64,000 nucleotides of DNA from an uncultured Polaribacter sp. (GCF_947495205.1 NZ_CANLXV010000001.1:1-64000), one strand, 5' to 3'; positions 17,113-27,465 are shown, numbered from the stretch's first letter. Notes: a model not told the origin generated them from the sequence alone. Program-made: numbers and translations.

Positions 17113-19005
17113 ATGAAGAAATTACATTACACTTTACTGTTTTTATTAATTCCCTTTTTTGTTTTTGCTCAAGAGGAAACAAAGTTGCCTGCACAACCAT
17201 GGAAAGATCTTTTAGAAATAAAGCATACCACCAAACAAGATTTTTTATTTGAAAAAGATTTAGTAAGATGGAGAGATAGCATTAAAGTAAAACTCAAAGG
17301 AAATTACACTTCTAAAGATTCCCTTGAAATTTCAAAAACTATAAAAAAACTAGATAGTGTAACTGAAACCATTTCAATTACTTTTTCTCAAAACGAAAAA
17401 GCAAATCTTGAAATTAAATTTTTATATGATAATGATATAACTTACAAAACACCATATTGGATAAATAATCTCCCATATTTTAATACAAGAGCTAGTAAAC
17501 GTGAAAATAAACCTAAAAAAATTGTTTATGGGGAAATTACACATTACAAAGGAAAAGATTACAACAAAACTATTAATGAGATAGAAGTTTCACTTGCAAA
17601 AGTACTTTTTGAAGGATACTTCAAAACGCCTCATAAAAACAGTGGATTCAATCTTTATGCAAGAAGACTCGAACCATTTGATAGAAAAAATTACCATCTC
17701 ACAGATAGTGATTTAAAAATTATTGCTAAAATTTATAAAAGTGATTTTGATGAAAAATTACAACTTGCTGCATCTCAATTTAAAGAAGATGTTTTAAAAA
17801 AAATAGAAAATTATAAAATTAAAAGCAGAAATAAACAGTTATGGTGGGTTAAAAACCCTTTATCTGTTGTTTTTATACCAGCATTAGTATTGTTTTTATT
17901 ATTTCTATTTTTCATCTTAAAGATTAAAAATTACATTGATAGAAAATTTAAAAATAACTTTTTGCAATTTTTACTTGTAAGTTTAATTGCTATCTGTTTT
18001 TTAGATATTTTAATTATATTTTCTGTTTCGTTTTACGATTATTTAAGAACTCCAAGGAATTTTGGTTTTTCAATAATAAAATATGATACTGTTATTACAA
18101 CTTTCGTAGTTTCTTTATTTTGCTTTCCTTTTTTATTTTTATTTCGATTTTTAGAGAAAAAAATTGAAAAGACATATGCTAATATTGTTACTAAGACAAG
18201 TTTAATTTTCTTGTCAACAGGAATGTTACCATTTGTAATAATTTTGGTGATAGTTATTTCGACTATTAAAGAAGGTCAAAATCATCAAGGAGCCTATACC
18301 ACTTTATCATATGTGTTTTTAGTGGCTATGATTATCGCTTCAATAAGAGCATTAATAAGCTATTTCATTTTTAAAGAACGAAGTTTAATTGTAGAAAACG
18401 AAAACAAACTATCTCATTTAAGAGAGTTGAAAACGAAGGCAGAATTAAAATCTTTACAATCTCAAATCAATCCGCATTTCTTATACAATTCTTTAAATTC
18501 TATTGCAAGTTTAGCTCCAATTAATGCCGAGAAAACTCAAAAAATGGCACATTCGTTATCAGATTTGTTTAAATATTCTATCAACAGAAAAGGGCAAAAA
18601 ATGAGCACCATTAAAGACGAAATAGAAATGGTACAAGCCTATTTAGAAATAGAGAAAATACGGTTTGAAGAGCGTTTAAATTTTACAATTAAAGTAGATG
18701 AAACACTTTTGAATCACAAAATTCCGTTGTTTTTAATACAACCTTTGGTAGAAAATGCTATAAAACACGGCGTTTCAAAAAATAAAGACAAAGGCGAAGT
18801 TGTTTTGAACATAGAAAAAGAAAGAAACGCAATACTAATTACAGTTACAGATAATGGCCCTGATTTTCCTGAAGGTTTGGTTAGTGGGCATGGTTTACAA
18901 ACCGTTTACGATTTATTAAGATTGAGTTATGGAGACAAAGCAGTTTTAAATTGGACAAATTCGCCACAAAAAATAATTACCATAACCATCCCAAAAACTG
19001 CATAA
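17113..19005 (+). CDS. LytS-type sensor histidine kinase
   Basis: I start at the ATG at 17113 (14 codons inside the longest frame, which begins at 17071) because it opens a proper signal peptide (MKKLHYTLLFLLIPFFVFAQ); the product is 630 residues. A periplasmic domain of about 220 residues with no recognised fold is followed by five membrane helices (about residues 245-425), a short coiled segment, the His_kinase domain with QINPHFLYNSLNSI, and an HATPase with VENAIKHG and DNGPDFPEG. It autophosphorylates on the histidine of NPHFLYN and passes the phosphate to the LytTR regulator, whose ATG comes one base after this stop. The signal is unknown. Confidence 0.93.
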   Translation: MKKLHYTLLFLLIPFFVFAQEETKLPAQPWKDLLEIKHTTKQDFLFEKDLVRWRDSIKVKLKGNYTSKDSLEISKTIKKLDSVTETISITFSQNEKANLEIKFLYDNDITYKTPYWINNLPYFNTRASKRENKPKKIVYGEITHYKGKDYNKTINEIEVSLAKVLFEGYFKTPHKNSGFNLYARRLEPFDRKNYHLTDSDLKIIAKIYKSDFDEKLQLAASQFKEDVLKKIENYKIKSRNKQLWWVKNPLSVVFIPALVLFLLFLFFILKIKNYIDRKFKNNFLQFLLVSLIAICFLDILIIFSVSFYDYLRTPRNFGFSIIKYDTVITTFVVSLFCFPFLFLFRFLEKKIEKTYANIVTKTSLIFLSTGMLPFVIILVIVISTIKEGQNHQGAYTTLSYVFLVAMIIASIRALISYFIFKERSLIVENENKLSHLRELKTKAELKSLQSQINPHFLYNSLNSIASLAPINAEKTQKMAHSLSDLFKYSINRKGQKMSTIKDEIEMVQAYLEIEKIRFEERLNFTIKVDETLLNHKIPLFLIQPLVENAIKHGVSKNKDKGEVVLNIEKERNAILITVTDNGPDFPEGLVSGHGLQTVYDLLRLSYGDKAVLNWTNSPQKIITITIPKTA

Positions 19006-19006
19006 A

Positions 19007-19768
19007 ATGAATAACACCTATAAAACCATAATTATAGACGACGAAGCGCCTGCAAGAAAAGGTTTACAAAATTTACTTTCTCAATTTCCAGAAACGTTTA
19101 CAATTATAGCTATTGCTAAAAACGGTATAGAAGCCAAAGAAAAGATTGAAAATCTGCAGCCAGATCTTATTTTTTTAGATATTGAAATGCCAGAATGTTC
19201 GGGATTTGAATTGTTGGCAAAATTAGCCCAAATTCCCATTGTGGTTTTTTGTACGGCTTACAACCAATATGCATTAGAAGCTTTTGAGACCAATAGCATA
19301 GATTATATTGTAAAACCTGTAAAAAAAGAACGAATTGCAAAAACGGTTCAAAAATTAACATCGTTTCAAAAAAATATTTCTCAAGATGAGATGTTAAAAG
19401 TCTTAAAAGACATTGCCAATAAAAAAGAAGTCAAAAAAATGACTTCCATTACCGTTAAAAAAAATGAACGTTTAATTTTTATAAAATTAGATGAAGTTGC
19501 TTTTTTTGAAGCAGATAATATTTACACTAAAATTCATAGTGATTCTGGCGTATATTTAAGTAACGAAACAATTACGAATTTAGAAAACAAATTACCCGAT
19601 AATTTTTTACGCATTCACAGAGGCATCATCATCAATAAAGATTTTGTAAACGATATTCAGAAGTATTTTAACAGCAGATTTATCATCACCCTAAAAAACA
19701 GCAAACAAAGTACAGTTACTTCTGGCAGAAGTTATAATGAAGTCATTAAAAGTTGGATTGCTGGTTAA
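19007..19768 (+). CDS. LytTR-family response regulator
   Basis: The 253-residue protein has a receiver domain (residues 5-120; acidic pocket IIDDEAP, phospho-acceptor in LIFLDIEMP, lysine in DYIVKPVKK) and a C-terminal LytTR DNA-binding domain (residues 145-250; FFEADNIYTKIHS and FLRIHRGIIINK). It is the partner of the LytS-type kinase immediately upstream, with one base between the genes. LytTR regulators in Bacteroidota bind direct repeats upstream of target genes; no target is identifiable here. Confidence 0.96.
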   Translation: MNNTYKTIIIDDEAPARKGLQNLLSQFPETFTIIAIAKNGIEAKEKIENLQPDLIFLDIEMPECSGFELLAKLAQIPIVVFCTAYNQYALEAFETNSIDYIVKPVKKERIAKTVQKLTSFQKNISQDEMLKVLKDIANKKEVKKMTSITVKKNERLIFIKLDEVAFFEADNIYTKIHSDSGVYLSNETITNLENKLPDNFLRIHRGIIINKDFVNDIQKYFNSRFIITLKNSKQSTVTSGRSYNEVIKSWIAG

Positions 19769-19800
19769 ATTGCATTTTACTATATTTTATTTCCGATTTT

Positions 19801-19830
19801 GGTTTGACATTAATAAAAACACTAATTTTG
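19801..19830 (+). promoter_or_regulatory. dusB: Putative dusB promoter
   Basis: TAATTTTG (19823-19830) fits TAnnTTTG. A TTG at 19799-19801 (spacing 21) or at 19804-19806 (spacing 16) could serve as -33. It lies 18 bp before the TTG start codon, implying a very short leader. Confidence 0.5.
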
Positions 19831-19848
19831 TAAAAAAATAAATACGTT

Positions 19849-20850
19849 TTGGCAAAAATAGGCAACATTCAACTTCCGGAATTTCCATTATTACTAGCAC
19901 CAATGGAAGACGTTTCTGACCCACCATTTAGAGCTTTGTGCAAAGAAAATGGTGCAGATGTTGTGTATACAGAATTTATTTCTAGCGAAGGTTTAATTAG
20001 AGATGCTGCAAAAAGTGTAATAAAATTAGACATTTACGAAAAAGAAAGACCAGTTGGAATTCAGATTTTTGGTGCCAACTTAGAATCGATGTTAAAAACC
20101 ATAGAAATTGTTGAGAAATCTAAACCAGATATTATTGACATTAACTTTGGTTGTCCTGTAAAAAAGGTAGTTTCTAAAGGTGCTGGCGCAGGAATTTTAA
20201 AAGATATAGATTTAATGGTTTCTCTTACAGAAGCTATGGTAAAACATACCAATTTGCCAATTACCGTAAAAACGCGTTTGGGTTGGGATCATGATTCTAT
20301 AAGAATTGTAGAAGTTGCAGAACGTTTACAAGATGTAGGTTGCAAAGCCATTTCTATTCATGGTAGAACGCGTGCACAAATGTATAAAGGCGATGCAGAT
20401 TGGAAACCTATTGCTGCTGTAAAAAACAACCCAAGAATGCACATTCCTGTTTTTGGTAATGGAGATGTTACCACACCAGAAAGAGCCATGGAAATGCGCG
20501 ATAAATATGGTTTAGATGGTGCAATGATTGGGAGAGCTTCTATTGGGTATCCTTGGTTTTTTAACGAAGTAAAACACTTTTTTAAAACTGGAGAACATTT
20601 AGCAAAACCCACAATTGCAGAAAGAACGCAAGTTGCTAGAAGACATTTGCAAATGGCTATTGATTGGAAAGGCGAACGTTTAGGAGTTGTAGAAACTAGA
20701 AGACACTACACAAATTACTTTAAAGGAATTCCGCATTTTAAAGATTATAGAATGAAAATGGTAACTTCTGATGATCCTAAAGATGTTTTTAATGCTTTTG
20801 ATGAAGTTGAAGCTAAGTTTGGAAACAGTATTATTCCAGAAATTAGCTAA
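19849..20850 (+). CDS. dusB: tRNA-dihydrouridine synthase
   Basis: The 333-residue flavoenzyme reduces uridine to dihydrouridine in the tRNA D-loop. Visible motifs are the N-terminal LAPMEDVSDPPFRALC, the catalytic cysteine in INFGCPVKKVVSKGAGAG (about residue 102), the RNA/FMN-contact ISIHGRTRAQMYKG, and the FMN phosphate site in VFGNGDV and AMIGRASIG. The start is TTG at 19849: it gives the usual N-terminus (AKIGNIQLPEFPLLLAPM) and no ATG lies suitably upstream. The gene converges with the permease gene, leaving four bases between them. Confidence 0.96.
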   Translation: MAKIGNIQLPEFPLLLAPMEDVSDPPFRALCKENGADVVYTEFISSEGLIRDAAKSVIKLDIYEKERPVGIQIFGANLESMLKTIEIVEKSKPDIIDINFGCPVKKVVSKGAGAGILKDIDLMVSLTEAMVKHTNLPITVKTRLGWDHDSIRIVEVAERLQDVGCKAISIHGRTRAQMYKGDADWKPIAAVKNNPRMHIPVFGNGDVTTPERAMEMRDKYGLDGAMIGRASIGYPWFFNEVKHFFKTGEHLAKPTIAERTQVARRHLQMAIDWKGERLGVVETRRHYTNYFKGIPHFKDYRMKMVTSDDPKDVFNAFDEVEAKFGNSIIPEIS

Positions 20851-20854
20851 CGTT

Positions 20855-22057
20855 TTATTGCGCTAAAAAAGTTTTAGAAATTCTGCTACTTGCAATTTTG
20901 GCAGCAATATATCCCAAAATAGATATTGTAAAAAACACAATTAACAAATTGGTTATTTGAAATTCTACAGGATAAGGCACGTTTGGTACAATCATAAAAA
21001 GTGCAAATTTTTGTTGAATAAAAACCAATAAAACTCCTAAAAACAAACCAATACACATTCCAAAAAAAGTAAGCAAAAAACCTTGAAACATAAAAATTGA
21101 TTTAATTTCTTTAAGTGTAGCACCTAAATTATACAGCGTTTTTAAGTTTGCTTTTTTATCAATAATCAGCATAATTATTGCACCAATAACGTTAAATAAA
21201 GCAATAATTACAATTAGTGTAAATATTAAATACGATATAAAATTTTCTGTATTTATTACTTTATAAAAAACTTCATTTAACTGTTCTTTTGTTTGTACCT
21301 TAAAATCTTTACCTATTTTTTGTTTTAAAGATTTGGCAAAAGCAGCAGCTCTTTTTCTATCATTTAACTTTAATTCTATACTCGTAACTTGATTTTCTTT
21401 AAATTTTAATAAATTTCTAGCTTCGTTTATCGCTACAAAAACAAATTTATTTTCAAAATCTTCTGTACCAGAATACACACCAACTATTTGCGTTTCTAAA
21501 GTATAAAAAGGGTTTCTAGGGTTTATAAAACCAGTTCCTGGTTTTGGAATCATTATTTTTAATGGGTTTCCATAATTGTAGGTTCCTAAAGATAATTTGT
21601 TAGAAATTCCTCTGCCCACAACAGCCGTATTTTTAAAATCACTTTGCAACCAACTGCCTGCGTATAAGGCAACATCTAAATTAGAAATCTTTGTAAAATT
21701 GCTATCTACACCTTTTATAAAAGCTATTTCTGTTTTTTGATTGTATTCTAAAAAAACACGTTCTTCTACAACCTCAGCAATTACATTTATATTTTTATGC
21801 TGTTTTAAAACCGTTTTTAAATTATCTGTAACAAAAAAAGATTTGCCTTTTGTTGTAGTAATTTTAATATCAGGATCTGATTTATCTAATAAACTATCAC
21901 TAAAAGTTCTTAAACCAGAAAAGCCCGAAAGTATAATAAACAAAGCTAAAGCCCCTACAATTACTCCAAAAGAGGCAATTATGGTAATAATGTTTATAGC
22001 ATTATTACTGGTTTTAGAAAATAAATATCGCTTTGCGATGTAGTACGAAAAATTAAT
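20855..22057 (-). CDS. LolC/E-like FtsX-type ABC transporter permease, probable ATT start
   Basis: The coding frame extends upstream of the first conventional start (TTG at 21943) and reads INFSYYIAKRYLFSKTS then NAINIITIIASFGVIVGALA before an in-frame stop, which is the rbfA TAA at 22064. Homologues in this family characteristically begin near MNFxxYIAKRYLxSK, so the likely initiator is ATT at 22057-22055, giving 400 residues, the normal length. An N-terminal helix (within residues 20-50), a periplasmic MacB-like domain, and three C-terminal helices (FtsX domain, about residues 265-395) are present. It probably extracts lipoproteins from the inner membrane with a LolD-type ATPase encoded elsewhere. 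Six bases separate it from rbfA. Confidence 0.85.
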   Translation of the reverse strand: MNFSYYIAKRYLFSKTSNNAINIITIIASFGVIVGALALFIILSGFSGLRTFSDSLLDKSDPDIKITTTKGKSFFVTDNLKTVLKQHKNINVIAEVVEERVFLEYNQKTEIAFIKGVDSNFTKISNLDVALYAGSWLQSDFKNTAVVGRGISNKLSLGTYNYGNPLKIMIPKPGTGFINPRNPFYTLETQIVGVYSGTEDFENKFVFVAINEARNLLKFKENQVTSIELKLNDRKRAAAFAKSLKQKIGKDFKVQTKEQLNEVFYKVINTENFISYLIFTLIVIIALFNVIGAIIMLIIDKKANLKTLYNLGATLKEIKSIFMFQGFLLTFFGMCIGLFLGVLLVFIQQKFALFMIVPNVPYPVEFQITNLLIVFFTISILGYIAAKIASSRISKTFLAQ

Positions 22058-22063
22058 AAGGTT

Positions 22064-22459
22064 TTATTTTTTTTGACGTCTTGGTAAAACTTCAGGGTTT
22101 TTAATTGGGTCTGCATCATTCCCTTTTAAAGATTTGTCTATTTCTTCTATATAATCTAAAGTATCGTCTCCAAAAAACAACAATTCTGGCATTCTACGCA
22201 ATTGATTTTTTGTTCTTTTTGCCATTTCATGACGAATCAAAGGTGTATTGGATTGTATTCCTGTAACAATTTCATCTCTTTTTTCTGAAGGAAAAATACT
22301 TAAATAAACCTTTGCAACTCCTAAATCTGAAGTTACATGTACTTTAGAAACAGAAATTATAACGCCCTTCATACCATCTTGTGCCGCTTTTTGTAACACA
22401 TCTACCAAATCTTTCTGTAAAACTCCCGCAATTTTGCGCTGTCTGTTTGTTTCTTCCAT
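22064..22459 (-). CDS. rbfA: Ribosome-binding factor A
   Basis: The 131-residue KH-domain protein helps mature the 5' end of 16S rRNA in the 30S subunit. Typical features are the N-terminal ETNRQRKIAGVLQKDLVDVLQ, the central DLGVAKVYLSIFP strand, and RMPELLFFGDDTLDYIEEIDKSL near the C-terminus. It lies 20 bp after the NarL-type regulator gene and just before the permease gene, so it may be transcribed with both. Confidence 0.96.
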   Translation of the reverse strand: MEETNRQRKIAGVLQKDLVDVLQKAAQDGMKGVIISVSKVHVTSDLGVAKVYLSIFPSEKRDEIVTGIQSNTPLIRHEMAKRTKNQLRRMPELLFFGDDTLDYIEEIDKSLKGNDADPIKNPEVLPRRQKK

Positions 22460-22479
22460 AGTGCAAATTTACGATAAAT

Positions 22480-23124
22480 TTACGGAGTATAAATCTTATT
22501 TTTAATAGCATACATTACCAAGCCAACTCTGTTTTTTACATTTAGCTTAGTAAACAAAACATCTCTATAACCATCTATTGTCTTTGGACTTAAACACATT
22601 TTATCTGCAATTTCTTTATAAGTAAGTTCAGAACAAGCATATTGCATAAAAATACGTTCTCTTTCTTTAAAAACAATTTCTTTAGTCTCGTTACCAGATA
22701 CAGACTTCATTAACAAATTAGTAACATTTTGTGTGTGGTAAAAACCACTTTCTACAATTTCTACTAAGGCCTGTTCTAGTATTTCCTTTTTAGTATCTTT
22801 TAGTAAATAACCAACTGCACCTGCTTTTAACATTTTTAAAATAGTTAAATCTTCATCTTCTACAGAAAGTGCCATTACATTTACTGTTTGGTGGTTTTTG
22901 GTAATCCACTCTGTGGTTTCAATACCATTTAAAATGGGCATATTTATATCCATTAAAACCACATCTGGTATAAACTCTGGTGATGTAGTAAACTTATTTA
23001 CCAATTCCTGGCCATTTGCACAAGTATACAATACTTTAAACTTACTAAAACCGTTTACCATACCTGCAATTGCTTGCGATAACAGGTTATGATCATCCAC
23101 CACTACTACAGTATAATTTATCAT
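22480..23124 (-). CDS. NarL/LuxR-family response regulator
   Basis: The 214-residue protein has a receiver domain (VVVDDHNLLSQAI; phospho-acceptor in DVVLMDINMP; lysine in GYLLKDTKKE) and a C-terminal GerE helix-turn-helix (ACSELTYKEIADKMCLSPKTIDGYRDVLFTKL). Its ATG overlaps the stop of the kinase gene by four bases, so the two form a two-component pair. The DNA target is unknown. Confidence 0.95.
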   Translation of the reverse strand: MINYTVVVVDDHNLLSQAIAGMVNGFSKFKVLYTCANGQELVNKFTTSPEFIPDVVLMDINMPILNGIETTEWITKNHQTVNVMALSVEDEDLTILKMLKAGAVGYLLKDTKKEILEQALVEIVESGFYHTQNVTNLLMKSVSGNETKEIVFKERERIFMQYACSELTYKEIADKMCLSPKTIDGYRDVLFTKLNVKNRVGLVMYAIKNKIYTP

Positions 23125-23870
23125 AATTTATAAATCATTTTTAAAGTTGTTCCTTTATTTTCTTCGGAAGTAAAAACAGCGGTTGCCCCAATTAATTTTG
23201 CTCTATTTCTTATATTTTCTAATCCAATACCTGTAGCAATACTTTCTGAAGAAAAACCAATACCATCATCTTTTGCAATAATTACCAACTCATTTTGTCT
23301 AAAATCTAAGTCTACATTTAAATTTTTACCTTTTGAATGTTTTATGGTGTTCGAAAAAAATTCTTGTAAAATTCTAAAAATAATAATGTTTGCTTTTTTG
23401 TCTATTGGAAACTCTTTTCCTTTAATTCTTAATACAGATTTTATAAAATTCAATCTATTAAAACGATCTATTTCTAACTGAATTGCTTCTATTAAACGAA
23501 TATTTTTTATAGCTTCTGGGTTAATTAATTTAGATAATGCTCTAACTTCTGTTAAACCTTTGGTTATGGTTTCAGAAACCTCATTTATATTTTCTGGAGA
23601 AGTATTTTGCAGTTGAATTTTAGCTAAGGTTAGTAACTGACCAATATTATCATGCAACTCCCAACTAATATTTCTTAACGTTTCTTCTCTAATTTCTATT
23701 TGAGTTTCTGCAATTTCACGTTCAAATCTTTTTTTGGTTTCTGCTTTATCTATAAGTAAAATCTTTTTTTTATTCTGAAATACGATAAAGAGTATAATAA
23801 GCACAACTATAACTAAAGTAATTATAAAGGTTGATATTAAAATAGCTAATTCTTCTCTTTGGAGCTCCAT
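23121..23870 (-). CDS. NarX/DegS-type sensor histidine kinase
   Basis: The 249-residue kinase has a single N-terminal membrane helix (residues 9-31), a short coiled coil, a HisKA_3 phosphorylation segment with the histidine in ISWELHDNIGQLL, and an HATPase domain (FFSNTIKHSKGK; DDGIGF; GIGLENIRNR). It lacks an extracellular sensing domain of its own, so the signal probably comes through a partner; the multi-helix membrane protein that overlaps it by 25 bp is the obvious candidate. It overlaps the regulator gene by four bases. Confidence 0.94.
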   Translation of the reverse strand: MELQREELAILISTFIITLVIVVLIILFIVFQNKKKILLIDKAETKKRFEREIAETQIEIREETLRNISWELHDNIGQLLTLAKIQLQNTSPENINEVSETITKGLTEVRALSKLINPEAIKNIRLIEAIQLEIDRFNRLNFIKSVLRIKGKEFPIDKKANIIIFRILQEFFSNTIKHSKGKNLNVDLDFRQNELVIIAKDDGIGFSSESIATGIGLENIRNRAKLIGATAVFTSEENKGTTLKMIYKL

Positions 23871-24475
23871 ATGATACCACTAATAAAACAAATATGTGTA
23901 AATATAATAATAACACTTTGCAATATAAATAAATTTGGTCCCTCTGATTTTGCATCATAACCAAAAATATAAAATACTGTGTAAAAAGGCATTGTTGTTA
24001 AATAATAAATTAAAAAACCAACAGTAATCCAAAAAGATAAATCTTTTTGAAACCTAATAATTTTGTCTGATTTTAATAATTCTTTTAGATAAAAAACCAT
24101 AAAAACGCACACAACCATTGCCCCTAAAAGCACTGTACTCTTTTCTAAAATCTTAAAAATAAAACTCAAGAAATAAATGCCATTAAAAAAAATCATTAAA
24201 TACTTAATCCAAAGATGAGAAACTTCTTCTTTTGTTAAAGTATAATAAATAAGAGCAACAAAATTAAATTCAAAAAACGTGTAAACATTATATACTACTA
24301 TATTTGATATTCTGTATGAAGTTAAAATTACACCAAGTGATTCTACAACTATAGCCATTATAATGTAGGCCAAAAAATATTTATAAAAGACGGTATTGTA
24401 CTTTCTTCTATAAATAAGTGTAAAAATGCCTGTAATTATAACAGCTAAATAAGCAATATCAGATAATAATTCCAT
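23846..24475 (-). CDS. Seven-helix membrane protein linked to a two-component system
   Basis: The 209-residue protein has about seven membrane helices spread evenly along its length and short loops. I recognise no named domain. The last 25 bases overlap the start of the histidine kinase gene, and the first codon lies four bases after the lipoprotein stop, so translation of all three is probably coupled. A sensory or signal-relay role with the kinase is inferred from this arrangement only. Confidence 0.8.
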   Translation of the reverse strand: MELLSDIAYLAVIITGIFTLIYRRKYNTVFYKYFLAYIIMAIVVESLGVILTSYRISNIVVYNVYTFFEFNFVALIYYTLTKEEVSHLWIKYLMIFFNGIYFLSFIFKILEKSTVLLGAMVVCVFMVFYLKELLKSDKIIRFQKDLSFWITVGFLIYYLTTMPFYTVFYIFGYDAKSEGPNLFILQSVIIIFTHICFISGIIWSSKEKN

Positions 24476-24479
24476 TGTA

Positions 24480-25091
24480 TTAATAAGGTGGTGCTGTTTT
24501 ACCTCTATTTAAACCAGAACTTAGCAAATCTTGTGTAGTAGTTAATGTTGGTAAAAAAGAAGCTCTTTGTACTTGTTTTGTTTCTTTACTACTAAATTGA
24601 TTTAAGAACTTCGTAAATTTAATAGGCTTGCCTTTACCTGAATACAAAGGTTCAAAAGCAACATCTGTAAACTTACCAATATTGGTTGCTGGCATAAATA
24701 TTAAAGAATGCCTACCTCTTAATTTTTTATCTGAATGGTTTTTAGGGTATGCTGCAGAAAAAATTCTTAGACCTGTTAACTTAATCTCTTTCTCTTTAGA
24801 TAGCTTTTCTAAATAAGCTATATATTGCTTTATCTGATCTATTTGGTAAAAATGAGAAATAGTTTCAATGGTATCTTGTTTACTTCCTGTAAATTCTTTT
24901 CTATATTTATTTAATACTTTTCTCTGACCAATATCATATTGATGAAACATACCTGCCATCTCTTTATAGGTAATTGTATTTTTTGGTCTAGCATCATTCA
25001 CTACTTGTTGTTTATGATCACACTCAGAAGTACAACCAATTGCTAAAACTAGTATGGATAAAAAAAAGGATAATTTTAAAATAGGTTTCAT
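24480..25091 (-). CDS. Hypothetical lipoprotein
   Basis: The 203-residue protein has a lipoprotein signal peptide with lipobox LAIGC (cysteine 20), then a mainly helical, lysine-rich mature part containing RGRHSLIFMPATNIG. No domain is recognised. It is the first gene of a tight run: lipoprotein, seven-helix protein, kinase, regulator, rbfA, permease. Placement suggests it may feed an envelope signal to the kinase pathway; there is no direct evidence. Confidence 0.75.
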   Translation of the reverse strand: MKPILKLSFFLSILVLAIGCTSECDHKQQVVNDARPKNTITYKEMAGMFHQYDIGQRKVLNKYRKEFTGSKQDTIETISHFYQIDQIKQYIAYLEKLSKEKEIKLTGLRIFSAAYPKNHSDKKLRGRHSLIFMPATNIGKFTDVAFEPLYSGKGKPIKFTKFLNQFSSKETKQVQRASFLPTLTTTQDLLSSGLNRGKTAPPY

Positions 25092-25426
25092 AAAATAAGG
25101 TTTTAGTTAATTCCTTAAAAATACAATATAAATTAGAACTTGAGTATGTAATCTTAACATAGTACTATAAACAATTGATTATTATGCATTTAATTATAAA
25201 CACAAAATTATTTCATAAAATAAACAGGGTGTTTTTCCCCTAAAAATTAGGAGCTTTACACTTGTTGTTATAACAAATAAAATAGTGATTTTTGACGTAT
25301 GAATTAATTAAGAAAAAGTAATTTTTTAGGGGAAATTGCAAACAAACTATCTTTAAAATAGTTTGACTAAAAAAGCCTCAAAACACATTTGTTTTGAGGC
25401 TTTTTGTATACTAAAATTTAGCTTAT
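25092..25426. other. 335-bp intergenic region
   Basis: AT-rich spacer that should contain the promoter of the lipoprotein-kinase operon on the minus strand; CAAAATTA at 25203-25210 (complement TAATTTTG) is a possible -7 element without a clear -33. The strong terminator of atpDC is at its right end. No open frame is credible. Confidence 0.5.
25370..25405 (-). terminator. Strong terminator after atpC
   Basis: Perfect 15-bp stem, AAAAAGCCTCAAAAC (25370-25384) with GTTTTGAGGCTTTTT (25391-25405), and a six-base loop. It is symmetric, with A/T tracts on both sides, and lies 22 bp after the atpC stop. Confidence 0.9.
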
Positions 25427-25705
25427 TTAATCTGCTAAAATAATTGCTTTATTATCATTTAACTCTAAAGTACCTGAGTTAATTTTTAAAACTAATTTAT
25501 CACTAATAGTTTCAAACTTTTCTTTAAACTTATCATCTAAAACAACGTTAGCTGCTTTTATAGCAATACTGCCTTCAGTTAAATTAGCAACTATAGGCGC
25601 GTGATTATTTAATACTTGAAACTCACCATCTGTACCTGGAGCAGAAAAAGAATCTACTTCTGCTGAAAACAGTATGGCTTCTGGTGTTACAATTTCTAAA
25701 AACAT
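25427..25705 (-). CDS. atpC: ATP synthase F1 epsilon subunit, short form
   Basis: The 92-residue protein contains the N-terminal beta-sandwich of epsilon (FLEIVTPEAILFSAEVDSFSAPGTDGEFQVLNNHAPI split over residues 2-38) and ends after the last strand. The C-terminal two-helix domain, which inhibits ATP hydrolysis in E. coli and Bacillus (total about 135 residues), is absent. The short form seems usual in Bacteroidota. It lies 78 bp after atpD. The other ATP synthase genes are not in the window. Confidence 0.94.
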   Translation of the reverse strand: MFLEIVTPEAILFSAEVDSFSAPGTDGEFQVLNNHAPIVANLTEGSIAIKAANVVLDDKFKEKFETISDKLVLKINSGTLELNDNKAIILAD

Positions 25706-25783
25706 AGTTTTATTGGTTTTTAGTTCTTAGTTTTAGTTTTTGGTTAAATACGTATAACTCAAAACTTATAACTTAAAACTTGT

Positions 25784-27298
<1,515 letters not shown>

Positions 27299-27349
27299 CT
27301 AATTAAATTTGTTAATTGTTTTGAGATTTATCATCTCATTTTCAGGTGG

Positions 27350-27357
27350 CAAAGGTA
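27350..27357 (-). promoter_or_regulatory. atpD: Putative -7 element of atpDC promoter
   Basis: CAAAGGTA on the plus strand is TACCTTTG on the minus strand, a match to TAnnTTTG. No TTG is found at the expected spacing. Confidence 0.45.
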
Positions 27358-27417
27358 ATTCTTTTGATTGTAATTAAAAAAGTTTTTTTAAGTAAAAAGA
27401 AACTAGATTCCATAAAA

Positions 27418-27443
27418 AAACCTCATCTAAAAAGATGAGGTTT
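27418..27443 (-). terminator. Terminator after the OmpA-family gene
   Basis: AAACCTCATCT (27418-27428) pairs with AGATGAGGTTT (27433-27443) over an AAAA loop, with T-rich sequence following on the minus strand. It is 23 bp after the stop. Confidence 0.85.
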
Positions 27444-27465
27444 CTTAATTAATAATTTAATAGAA

